Source: a virus
Length of the DNA stretch: 33,984 nt
Strand: one strand, 5' to 3'
IMG/VR virus record: IMGVR_UViG_3300043313_000271
Span: 1 to 33,984 of that record
Shown: piece after piece, positions 13,085-19,252 of the stretch
Layout: every line of letters begins with the position of its first letter
Position numbering within the stretch: position 1 is the stretch's first letter
Made by a program: the position numbers and the translations under genes
The notes under the pieces: model-generated
Database searches by the model: none
What the model was told of the DNA's origin: nothing
The model's input: only the letters and a program-made list of their open reading frames with translations

Positions 13085-13402
13085 ATGGCAGACCATGCGA
13101 AGGTATATCGCAATCAGCGATTGCTCACCAAGGAGCACCCAGGTACGATGCAGCCGAAAGCGGGCCGCAAGTATTACACGCTCCTTGAACGTACAGCCGG
13201 CGAGTTGTGGGCCCCTCAGTTCGGGGACTACGACCGAAAGGTTGTTGAGCAGGAGCAACGCGATATGAAAAACTCCGGGTCCTTTACGAAGGGCACGAAG
13301 TTCCTGATCATTGAAACGGGCACGCGACAATATCAAGTGTCCGACGCAATCAGGTTGCTCAATGACGAGTTGGCCCCGATTGCATTGAAGGAGAAGAAGT
13401 AA
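13085..13402 (+). CDS. Hypothetical protein in the ribozyme operon
   Basis: 105 residues, GGAG upstream. MADHAKVYRNQRLLTKEHPG, then a beta/alpha region with YYTLLERTAGELWAPQFGDYD, and TKFLIIETGTRQYQVSDAI near the end. No recognised domain. It heads a group of four genes (13085-13852) not separated by ribozymes; its stop overlaps the next start (TAATG). Confidence 0.7.
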   Translation: MADHAKVYRNQRLLTKEHPGTMQPKAGRKYYTLLERTAGELWAPQFGDYDRKVVEQEQRDMKNSGSFTKGTKFLIIETGTRQYQVSDAIRLLNDELAPIALKEKK

Positions 13403-13572
13403 TGAGTGATATCAGAAAGGTGCAGGCGTCGATTGAACGTCTGCACGGCAATTGCGAACGTGACCGCCTGCGCAAGTATGCGTCGTTTACGGCGTGGCAA
13501 CTTGCACGTCGCGAGGAGCGTTCGGGTCTTGACCCCTCGCCCCTGTTGAAGAAGGAGGACCACGAGCGATGA
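13402..13572 (+). CDS. Small basic helical protein
   Basis: 56 residues, AAGGAG eight bases before ATG 13402. Rich in Arg and Glu: MSDIRKVQASIERLHGNCER, then LRKYASFTAWQLARREERSG and a tail KKEDHER. Predicted helical, no known domain. Coupled on both sides (TAATG before, ATGA after). Too short for most automatic gene calls, but spacing and codon use are those of its neighbours. Confidence 0.65.
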   Translation: MSDIRKVQASIERLHGNCERDRLRKYASFTAWQLARREERSGLDPSPLLKKEDHER

Positions 13573-13721
13573 ATACGATCTACTACAAGGTCGATTGGCG
13601 ATTGTTGAGTGATGAAGCGTTGCAACACTACTTGAAGGGTACCAAGATGCAACGCATCAGCGCGAAGGCTGAGATCGAACGTCGCGCAAAGGTAAAAGCA
13701 TGTACAAACTCACAGACGTAG
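13569..13721 (+). CDS. Small protein, unknown
   Basis: 50 residues from ATG 13569 (ATGA overlap); GAAGGAGG lies upstream at 13551-13558. MNTIYYKVDWRLLSDEALQH, then LKGTKMQRISAKAEIERRAK. The last 22 bases overlap the following gene. Unknown function. Confidence 0.6.
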   Translation: MNTIYYKVDWRLLSDEALQHYLKGTKMQRISAKAEIERRAKVKACTNSQT

Positions 13722-13852
13722 AAGAGACGGTCACGGAATTCCTCAAGAAGGAGTTCCCTGAAATACTGAGCGACGTTGAGAGTTCGGGTGTGGCGTCAGA
13801 GATCGCAGTTGTGATTTTCGACATGCTCACGGGCGATGACGACGACGAATAG
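13700..13852 (+). CDS. Small acidic protein, unknown
   Basis: 50 residues from ATG 13700 with AAAGG upstream. Acidic: YKLTDVEETVTEFLKKEFPE, then a hydrophobic helix IAVVIFDML and the tail TGDDDDE. Its TAG (13850-13852) provides the first two bases of stem II of ribozyme copy 7, so a terminating ribosome would cover that ribozyme. Confidence 0.65.
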   Translation: MYKLTDVEETVTEFLKKEFPEILSDVESSGVASEIAVVIFDMLTGDDDDE

Positions 13853-13916
13853 TCGAAACCCCCTACCAAGGGGGTCTGTGCCGGGTGGCTCCCGTCACAC
13901 TGATGATGACAAGCCA
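13851..13916 (+). ncRNA. Hammerhead-type ribozyme, copy 7
   Basis: Stem II AGUC (13851-13854) with GACA (13908-13911), three pairs; GAA 13855-13857; stem III ACCCCCU/AGGGGGU, loop ACCA (13858-13875); C17 at 13876, predicted cut 13876|13877; stem I UGUG-C-CGGG/CCCG-U-CACA (13877-13899, one mismatch); CUGAUGA 13900-13906; extra U 13907. Loop I UGGCU (13886-13890) complements AGCCA (13912-13916). Confidence 0.87.
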
Positions 13917-13929
13917 ATGGAGAAGCAAC

Positions 13930-14496
13930 ATGATGACCGAACTTTGCGAAACACTCGCAGTCAACCATCCCGAGGAAGATATTTTCATTCGGCAGGTGAC
14001 CATGATCCCACACGAAGGGCATCTGATCATTTACGAAGTGGGCGACGCGGACAGCAAGTACCATGTCGCAAATGTGGTCATGGGCATGATCAAATGGGCA
14101 CACCCAATTGATTATGACGTGACGCGTCTTGCAGAACTGACGGGCTCAAAGCCCCTTGGCGAAATCCTCGGAGCAACGGAGAACGTTGGGTCCTGCGACC
14201 CGGGGCCGATGATCCTTTGGGACAAGACGCAAAAGACGTGGCACACTGACGTGCCGAAGGTTGGGCGATACAGCGTGCGGCGCATGGGCAAGCGTATGCC
14301 CTTCGCGGCGTACCTCAATGGTAAACAGATCGCTGCTGAGGAGCACACTAACGTCGAAGTCGTGAAGCGATCAGTTGAGCGTCGCATCCGCGAAGCCCAT
14401 CGGATCAATGAAGTGACGAAGCCGGGTTCGCCCGGCCCGCGATTGTTGCAGCAGTTGTTGCCGCGCGTTGGTAACAGCCAATTGAACAAGCGCTAA
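13930..14496 (+). CDS. Hypothetical protein in the ribozyme operon
   Basis: 188 residues from ATG 13930 (a second ATG follows at once), GGAG upstream. Acidic N-terminal half (LAVNHPEEDIFIRQVTM), middle with a Gly/Pro loop (GSCDPGPMILWDKTQKTWH), then a beta stretch (RYSVRRMGKRMPFAAYLNGK), a basic helix (VEVVKRSVERRIREAHR) and a flexible end. No known domain. The longest unknown product inside the ribozyme array. Overlaps the next start by one base. Confidence 0.7.
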   Translation: MMTELCETLAVNHPEEDIFIRQVTMIPHEGHLIIYEVGDADSKYHVANVVMGMIKWAHPIDYDVTRLAELTGSKPLGEILGATENVGSCDPGPMILWDKTQKTWHTDVPKVGRYSVRRMGKRMPFAAYLNGKQIAAEEHTNVEVVKRSVERRIREAHRINEVTKPGSPGPRLLQQLLPRVGNSQLNKR

Positions 14497-14603
14497 TGCC
14501 CTTCTCACCCGAGTCGATGAAGCGCAAGTTCATGCTAGTCTTTGCAATCAAAATTACGATAGCGGGATTGTCTTACTACTTTTCCCGCTGGCCGATCATG
14601 TGA
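14496..14603 (+). CDS. 35-residue single-span membrane peptide
   Basis: ATG 14496 overlaps the previous stop (TAATG). MPFSPESMKRKFMLVFAIKI, then TIAGLSYYFSRWPIM: a basic start, one ~18-residue hydrophobic segment, then RW. This looks like a one-pass inner-membrane protein. No strong ribosome binding site, so translation is probably coupled. Its stop is one base before ribozyme copy 8. Small membrane peptides of phages often act on host membrane processes; no specific role is shown. Confidence 0.6.
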   Translation: MPFSPESMKRKFMLVFAIKITIAGLSYYFSRWPIM

Positions 14604-14604
14604 G

Positions 14605-14670
14605 TGTCGAAACGCCCTACCAAGGGCGTCTGATGCAGGTGGCTCCTGCATTACTGATGATGACAAGCCA
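14605..14670 (+). ncRNA. Hammerhead-type ribozyme, copy 8
   Basis: Stem II UGUC (14605-14608) with GACA (14662-14665); GAA 14609-14611; stem III ACGCCCU/AGGGCGU, loop ACCA (14612-14629), a compensatory C-G to G-C change relative to copies 4, 6, 7 and 9; C17 at 14630, predicted cut 14630|14631; stem I UGAUGCAGG/CCUGCAUUA (14631-14653); CUGAUGA 14654-14660; extra U 14661. Loop I UGGCU (14640-14644) complements AGCCA (14666-14670). Confidence 0.9.
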
Positions 14671-14683
14671 ATGGAGAAGCAAC

Positions 14684-14935
14684 ATGATGAAAGCAATAAG
14701 CAGTACAGACTTTGGCTGCCCGGACCTATCGTGGAACGTGCGGGCCCCTGTGGAACTTTGCGTCGTGTTGACGCAAGACGACGCGGGCAAGTACGCGTGC
14801 TACTGCGGCATCGTCCCCAAAAACATGACCGATGGGCATAAGCAGCATCGCGTTATGGGCTCGGGTTCGAAGTTGGCATTCCGTCGCGCGGTCGTGTTTT
14901 TCCCCGACCTCCATATTGAGGAGTACAGGGCGTGA
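14684..14935 (+). CDS. Small protein in the ribozyme operon
   Basis: 83 residues, GGAG upstream. MMKAISSTDFGCPDLSWNVR, then a beta-type stretch VELCVVLTQDDAGKYACYCG and FRRAVVFFPDLHIEEYRA. Four cysteines. No known family. It overlaps the next GTG start as GTGA. Confidence 0.68.
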   Translation: MMKAISSTDFGCPDLSWNVRAPVELCVVLTQDDAGKYACYCGIVPKNMTDGHKQHRVMGSGSKLAFRRAVVFFPDLHIEEYRA

Positions 14936-15378
14936 CATGGTTTGATGACGGGGCGCTGATCTCGGACGAGGAGAACCAGCGTCGCGTGTTCAATGCGGCC
15001 CAGAAGGGCGGCACGTTCACAGTATGCACGGTCGGCACGCGTGTCGGGGAGTTTGATAGCACACTCGTCTATCGAACGTACCCGCAGGCGTTGGCCGTGT
15101 TCCTGCACATGTTCAACCAACAGCGCAGGCCTATTATGTATTGTGCCGACGCGACCGCGGGGGTCTTCTTGCTCCCGCGTCGCTCGTATCAAACCGATGA
15201 CAAGCGATGGGTCTCTGTCAATGACGCGACGGCAGACGCAGCGCAATCGCTACTCGACGCATGGTGCAGGGGGATTGGCATCACAAACCAACCCCTCGCT
15301 CCCATGATCAACACGATCCGAACAGTCAGACGACGAACTCGCGAGCGGTTACCCGTTCGCAAACGTGAAAGGTTGTAA
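14932..15378 (+). CDS. Hypothetical protein ending in a doubled RERL motif
   Basis: 148 residues from GTG 14932, GAGGAG upstream. The folded part (about 1-125) is mixed alpha/beta (VFNAAQKGGTFTVCTVG, ALAVFLHMFNQQRRPIMYC). The last 16 residues are basic, RRRTRERLPVRKRERL, with RERL at 137-140 and at the very C-terminus (145-148); nearly the same doubled string occurs in the protein at 8689. Since the rest of these two proteins is unrelated, the tail looks like a separate functional tag. Confidence 0.7.
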   Translation: MTWFDDGALISDEENQRRVFNAAQKGGTFTVCTVGTRVGEFDSTLVYRTYPQALAVFLHMFNQQRRPIMYCADATAGVFLLPRRSYQTDDKRWVSVNDATADAAQSLLDAWCRGIGITNQPLAPMINTIRTVRRRTRERLPVRKRERL

Positions 15379-15380
15379 CA

Positions 15381-15998
15381 GTGAAGAAGAAAGCGAAACA
15401 GGCGAACCCGTACAAGGCGGGCAGTCGCAAGGCCGAGATCTATGACGCGTTCATGGAAGCAGGCGGAGGCGACGCAGGGTTAAAGGCTGCGACCAAGGAG
15501 GCGACGGCGAAGGGCAAGAAGGTGATCAAGCCCGGAACCATCAAGTCATGGGCGAGCATGTGGCTCAAGGGCGTGACGAAGCCCGAGGCCAAGGAGAACG
15601 ACGACAAGCCCGCAAAGGTCGTGGTCGAACGCGACAAGGGCTACCACCCTGACTTCAAGTACACGACGCGACAACAGGCCGACCGACACCACGAGACGTT
15701 ATGTACGCGGTCGGGCCTGAGGCCACACGCGTTCCACGTGCTCGAGGACGGCGGCATGTTCGCCGTTGTGCCCGCGCACTACAAGCCGGGTGGCCCCGTG
15801 CCCACGTTCGAACGCGGGGACATCGTGTATGATGCAATGATTGCGAACAGCAAGGCGAAGGTCATCGAAGCAGGACCCGAGCAAACGTTGGTGCGATACG
15901 TCACGGAGCGCAAGACCGGTCCACGCGAAGAATGCGTGATCAATCGGTATCTCGTCAAACTCCCTGACCCAAAGAAGAAGGAGCGTGTCCGACTATGA
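15381..15998 (+). CDS. DNA-binding-type protein related to the 8905 gene
   Basis: 205 residues from GTG 15381, AAAGG upstream. Basic start, then a helical domain (about 10-65) ending KVIKPGTIKSWASMWLKG, resembling the folded part of the minus-strand basic protein at 8905-9180. The C-terminal part (about 95-205) is another fold with many His/Tyr residues and beta stretches (FAVVPAHYKPGGPVPTFERG). It ends KKKERVRL, a variant of the RERL tail. Probably two-domain, nucleic-acid binding by inference. Confidence 0.7.
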   Translation: MKKKAKQANPYKAGSRKAEIYDAFMEAGGGDAGLKAATKEATAKGKKVIKPGTIKSWASMWLKGVTKPEAKENDDKPAKVVVERDKGYHPDFKYTTRQQADRHHETLCTRSGLRPHAFHVLEDGGMFAVVPAHYKPGGPVPTFERGDIVYDAMIANSKAKVIEAGPEQTLVRYVTERKTGPREECVINRYLVKLPDPKKKERVRL

Positions 15999-16207
15999 AA
16001 CCGATACCATTTAGTTTCGGCGAAGGCTTCGCCGACTTCGAAGTTCTTTCAATCGACCGAGACGACTACAATCGCATTGATACGGGTCAGGTCTACGAGT
16101 TCCGCAATCACCCCGAAGCACAGGTGAGGGTGGCGACGATTGTAGACAAGGCGATCACACGGGGCGATTGTTTAGTCAAAGTGAAATGGGTGACGGTGCG
16201 TGAATAG
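15995..16207 (+). CDS. Small beta-rich protein, relative of the 11691 gene
   Basis: 70 residues, AAGGAG upstream, ATGA overlap with the previous gene. FADFEVLSIDRDDYNRIDTG, then QVYEFRNHPEAQVRVATIVD and LVKVKWVTVRE. The order of beta segments and the I..G.VY.F pattern match the protein at 11691, so the two are probably diverged copies. Its TAG supplies the first bases of stem II of ribozyme copy 9. Function unknown. Confidence 0.7.
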   Translation: MKPIPFSFGEGFADFEVLSIDRDDYNRIDTGQVYEFRNHPEAQVRVATIVDKAITRGDCLVKVKWVTVRE

Positions 16208-16273
16208 CCGAAACCCCCTACCAAGGGGGTCTGCCACGTTGAGCAATCGTGGCACTGATGATGGCTGCTCAAC
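16206..16273 (+). ncRNA. Hammerhead-type ribozyme, copy 9 (compensatory stem II and pseudoknot)
   Basis: Stem II AGCC (16206-16209) with GGCU (16263-16266), replacing the UGUC/GACA of other copies by covarying bases. GAA 16210-16212; stem III ACCCCCU/AGGGGGU, loop ACCA (16213-16230); C17 at 16231, predicted cut 16231|16232; stem I UGCCACG/CGUGGCA (16232-16254); CUGAUGA 16255-16261; extra U 16262. Loop I UUGAGC (16239-16244) pairs with GCUCAA (16267-16272). Strongest single proof of the fold. Confidence 0.92.
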
Positions 16274-16287
16274 AGGAGAAACCAAAC

Positions 16288-16647
16288 ATGATAAAGTTCA
16301 AAGCGAAGCATCTGCGCGCCTCTTACGTGGGCTACTCAATGCACCTGACAGGTAATGACGGTGAGTGTGAGTTGATCATTGTCACGTCATGGGGCCAGGA
16401 CGGGCGTACCCGTCTTGTGATCGTGGGCGCAGAGTGTGACGGCAGCGTGGTCGTGTTGCATGAAGGCAAGGCCCGCGTCACTCTCGCGCAAGTCGTCACG
16501 ACCATTGATAACGTTGTGAAGAAGTGGTCGCAGGCGGGGACGAAGCCGAACGTCGAAGAACAGTTGTGGCTCGACAAGCAGCGCGAGAAGCTGATTGTTC
16601 GCCTCGACAAACTCTGGAACCACGGCGTGACAGCGAAGGCGGCCTGA
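16288..16647 (+). CDS. Hypothetical protein in the ribozyme operon
   Basis: 119 residues, AGGAG upstream. N-terminal beta-rich half (KFKAKHLRASYVGYSMHL, ELIIVTSWGQDGRTRLVIVG, SVVVLHEGKARV), then a helical C-terminal half (VTTIDNVVKKWSQAG, QLWLDKQREKLIVRLDKLW). No recognised family. Next gene starts one base after its stop. Confidence 0.7.
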   Translation: MIKFKAKHLRASYVGYSMHLTGNDGECELIIVTSWGQDGRTRLVIVGAECDGSVVVLHEGKARVTLAQVVTTIDNVVKKWSQAGTKPNVEEQLWLDKQREKLIVRLDKLWNHGVTAKAA

Positions 16648-16648
16648 C

Positions 16649-16849
16649 ATGATCGGACCGCACGACTACGGGCGGCCTTGTCCCTGCGGTTCGGGCAAGA
16701 CCTCCTTCTGGCAAAAGGATGCACGTGGCATCGAGTTGTGTCGCACGTGTGACGATTGCCACGACGAGAAGATGAAACGATATCGTCCTGAGGTTCTCGC
16801 GAACTCTCAGTACGAGGCTGACGAACCAATCGAACCTGAGGAGTATTGA
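16649..16849 (+). CDS. Small SEC-C-like zinc protein
   Basis: 66 residues. Starts MIGPHDYGRPCPCGSGKTSFW: the PCPCGSGK string is the signature of the SEC-C metal-binding motif, followed by C-x2-C-x2-C (CRTCDDCHDEK) for the remaining ligands. Acidic C-terminus (ADEPIEPEEY). SEC-C-type modules bind zinc and often mediate protein contacts (as in SecA). Probably a zinc-bound adaptor; partner unknown. No strong ribosome binding site of its own. Confidence 0.7.
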   Translation: MIGPHDYGRPCPCGSGKTSFWQKDARGIELCRTCDDCHDEKMKRYRPEVLANSQYEADEPIEPEEY

Positions 16850-16851
16850 GT

Positions 16852-17061
16852 ATGGGTTACCATGATGATGACGACGAGATTGACGGCGTAGGGTTCGCAG
16901 ACCCCGGCGGCCGTTCAGCGTTGCGTGCGGCAACGAAGTCCAATCCGCGCAATCTCCCCTGTCCGAACTGCGAGCGACCCAATCGGCTCACGCCGATTGA
17001 CGTGCAGCGCGGATATCAATGCGACGCCTGCGCCGATCAAGCAGAGCGAGGAGGCTACTAG
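16852..17061 (+). CDS. Small zinc-ribbon protein
   Basis: 69 residues from ATG 16852, which has GAGGAG at good spacing; a TTG at 16846 is also in frame. Acidic start (GYHDDDDEIDG), then CPNC and CDAC separated by about 21 residues (CPNCERPNRLTPIDVQRGYQCDAC), a standard four-cysteine zinc ribbon. Probably nucleic-acid or protein binding. Confidence 0.68.
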   Translation: MGYHDDDDEIDGVGFADPGGRSALRAATKSNPRNLPCPNCERPNRLTPIDVQRGYQCDACADQAERGGY

Positions 17062-17062
17062 C

Positions 17063-17239
17063 ATGGCGACTATGTTCCGCATTATGCACGTCAACCCGAC
17101 CGACTACGAAATGAGCGACGACCGCGAGAAGCTGCAAGTGATCGCGGACGAGCTCAATAAGGACGCCCGGGCGCAGGGCGACACAAAGTCGCGTTGGATC
17201 GTGATCCACGACGTTGCGGTTGGCGATCTGTTCAAGTAA
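17063..17239 (+). CDS. Small protein, unknown
   Basis: 58 residues, AGGAGG nine bases before ATG 17063; the longer in-frame start at 16925 is inside the previous gene. MATMFRIMHVNPTDYEMSDD, then REKLQVIADELNKDAR and WIVIHDVAVGDLFK, a short alpha/beta chain. No known family. Its TAA directly abuts ribozyme copy 10. Confidence 0.65.
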   Translation: MATMFRIMHVNPTDYEMSDDREKLQVIADELNKDARAQGDTKSRWIVIHDVAVGDLFK

Positions 17240-17306
17240 TGTCGAAACGGGCCCACGGGCCCGTCTGACCGGGAGTGGCTCTCTCGGCACTGATGATGAC
17301 AAGCCA
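17240..17306 (+). ncRNA. Hammerhead-type ribozyme, copy 10
   Basis: Stem II UGUC (17240-17243) with GACA (17298-17301); GAA 17244-17246; stem III ACGGGCC/GGCCCGU, loop CACG (17247-17264); C17 at 17265, predicted cut 17265|17266; stem I UG-CCGGGAG/CUCUCGG-CA with one bulged A (17266-17289); CUGAUGA 17290-17296; extra U 17297. Loop I UGGCU (17276-17280) complements AGCCA (17302-17306). Last copy; no further one was found to the right edge. Confidence 0.88.
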
Positions 17307-17322
17307 AATGGAGAAAACGACA

Positions 17323-18279
17323 ATGACAAGCGCAGTAGAGAAGATGGCCTATGCAGGCCAGGTCCCGTGGCATGGTCTTGGTGAACCTGTTTCGTCAAAG
17401 CTTACCGCCGAGCAAATGCGCAAGGCGGCGCATCAAGACTACACGGTGTCGAAGCGTCAGGTCTACTTCACTGACGAGCAAAAGAAACAGCACGCGATCA
17501 AGAACAAGTTCGCACTCGTTCGCGATAGCGACGACAAGATGCTGAGTATCGTGGGCTCGGTCTACAAGCCCGTGCAAACGAAACAGGTCTTCGCGTTCTT
17601 CCACGACTTCGTCGCGGCCGCGAAGATGCAAATGGAAACGGCCGGCTCCTTGTGGGACGGCAAATATGTTTGGGCCCTCGCCCGCGTCGTCGGCCAAGAC
17701 TTCGCAATCGGCAAGAAGGACGAGATGCGCAACTACCTTTTGTTGTGCAGCCCGTTTGAACACGGCAAGGCCCTGATCATGCAGTACACCAACGTCCGCG
17801 TGGTGTGTTGGAATACGTTGAGCATGGCAATCGGCGCGAACTTGATGGGCAAGGGCAATGCGTTCCGCATGCCGCACACCAAGAACTTCGAGGTCGAGAA
17901 GGAAGAGGCCAAGCGCGTGCTCGGCCTGATCACGGAGCAGGGCAAGCAGTTCAAGGAAGCGGCTGCGATCCTCGCGAAGTCAAAGGCAACCGATGCACAG
18001 GCCGAGAAGTTCTTTCTCGACGTGTTGAAGAAGAGCCCCGACGCCGCGCGAACTCCCGTCGCCCTGCCGAAATACAAGGCGGCGTTAGAGTTCGCACCGG
18101 GGGCCATGCTCCCGTCAGCGAAGGGCACATGGTGGGGCGCACTGAACGCGGTCACCTATGTGGTCGATCACGAGCAGGGCCGCACCCGGGACTCCGCGTT
18201 GAAGAATGCGTGGCTCGGTAACCAAGCGAACGTGAAACGTCGCGCCCTCAAGCTCGCACTCGACGCGGTCAAGAAGTGA
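17323..18279 (+). CDS. DUF932 / phage-plasmid-like protein
   Basis: 318 residues, GGAG upstream; start 17323 lies after the ribozyme. The N-terminus (VEKMAYAGQVPWHGLGEPVS) carries the WHGLG string typical of the DUF932 family found in phages and plasmids. Further family-like segments are VGSVYKPVQTKQVFAFFHDF and TNVRVVCWNTLSMAIG. C-terminal helices are basic (VKRRALKLALDAVKK). The family is widespread but its biochemical role is not established. It is the first large gene after the ribozyme array. Confidence 0.82.
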   Translation: MTSAVEKMAYAGQVPWHGLGEPVSSKLTAEQMRKAAHQDYTVSKRQVYFTDEQKKQHAIKNKFALVRDSDDKMLSIVGSVYKPVQTKQVFAFFHDFVAAAKMQMETAGSLWDGKYVWALARVVGQDFAIGKKDEMRNYLLLCSPFEHGKALIMQYTNVRVVCWNTLSMAIGANLMGKGNAFRMPHTKNFEVEKEEAKRVLGLITEQGKQFKEAAAILAKSKATDAQAEKFFLDVLKKSPDAARTPVALPKYKAALEFAPGAMLPSAKGTWWGALNAVTYVVDHEQGRTRDSALKNAWLGNQANVKRRALKLALDAVKK

Positions 18280-18473
18280 TCGCCTGTCCTGTGTGCTCGT
18301 CGGAGTATGATCCACGTGAGACAGAATGTCCCACGTGCGGTCCGATCCCTCGAGTCCCCGGTCTGAACCCGCACATCCGCGTGCCAGACTATTCACAACC
18401 AGGCGTCAAGGAACGCGTAGCAGCAGAGGTCGACTTCATCGTTGATCTCGATAACCCACAACGGAGATCGTAA
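18276..18473 (+). CDS. Small zinc-ribbon protein
   Basis: 65 residues from GTG 18276 (GTGA overlap with DUF932). CPVC at residues 4-7 and CPTC at 18-21 give a compact four-cysteine zinc ribbon. The rest is Pro-rich (IPRVPGLNPHIRVPDYSQPG) and ends in an acidic/hydrophobic stretch. Own ribosome binding site weak; coupled translation likely. One of several mini zinc-ribbon proteins in the window. Confidence 0.65.
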   Translation: MIACPVCSSEYDPRETECPTCGPIPRVPGLNPHIRVPDYSQPGVKERVAAEVDFIVDLDNPQRRS

Positions 18474-19252
18474 TGAGTACCGTATCTGAAGCGATGATGA
18501 AACGCATACGCTCACTCCTCGCAATGTCGCGAGGGACGGCGAACGAGAACGAGGCTGCGGTGGCAGCCTCAAAGGTGCAGGAGCTTCTAACGCAATTCAA
18601 TTTGTCAATCGATGACGTTGAGAAGCGTGACGCTCACGGCAAGGTAATCGAGGACGGCGATCTGATGACCTCGAGTTCGAACCCGTGGCGACGTTCACTT
18701 GCAAACGCGATTGCGCGATTGTATTTCTGCGACTACTACTGGCAGCATGTGCGAACGCCGGCCCCGCATCGGAAGCGGCCCTACGTTCGCGGTGACAAGC
18801 ATAACTTCATTGGCCTGCCTCACAACGTCGTGGTGGTCAAGGAAATGTTTGTGTACCTGGTCGACACAGTCGAACGGCTTGCGAACGAAGCCCGCAAGGA
18901 CGTGGTCAAACGCAAGGTGAGCATTGACGGCTCACCAGCCGAGTACGAGCACGCGTTCCGTCATGGCTGCGCCACGCGGATCACCAATCGCATTTGGCAA
19001 CGATACTACGAGCAGACCGAGCCACCCGCCGGCCTGATCGCGAAGTCAAACGTCCCTGCGCTGTATACGAAGTTGAGCGCAGAGGTCTCCGACTACATGA
19101 GCAAGAACCACGGCTCGCTCCCCGTGAAGAAGAGCAGGGGCAAGCACTCGTCAATGGCGGGTGTGATCGATGGGAACGCGGCTGGTGATCGCGTGTCGCT
19201 CGACACGCAGATTGCCGACATGCAACCAACCAAGCAGATTGGATGCGGGTGA
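18473..19252 (+). CDS. DUF2786 domain protein
   Basis: 259 residues, GGAG upstream, TAATG junction. Residues 8-50 (MKRIRSLLAMSRGTANENEA, then ASKVQELLTQFNLSID) match the DUF2786 pattern: a short helix, Gly-Thr, then NE-A and KVQELL. The central part holds WRRSLANAIARLYFCDYYW and YVRGDKHNFIGLPHNVV, as in the C-terminal module often fused to DUF2786. Found in many phages and some bacteria; function unknown. Position beside primase suggests a link to DNA metabolism, by inference only. Confidence 0.82.
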   Translation: MSTVSEAMMKRIRSLLAMSRGTANENEAAVAASKVQELLTQFNLSIDDVEKRDAHGKVIEDGDLMTSSSNPWRRSLANAIARLYFCDYYWQHVRTPAPHRKRPYVRGDKHNFIGLPHNVVVVKEMFVYLVDTVERLANEARKDVVKRKVSIDGSPAEYEHAFRHGCATRITNRIWQRYYEQTEPPAGLIAKSNVPALYTKLSAEVSDYMSKNHGSLPVKKSRGKHSSMAGVIDGNAAGDRVSLDTQIADMQPTKQIGCG

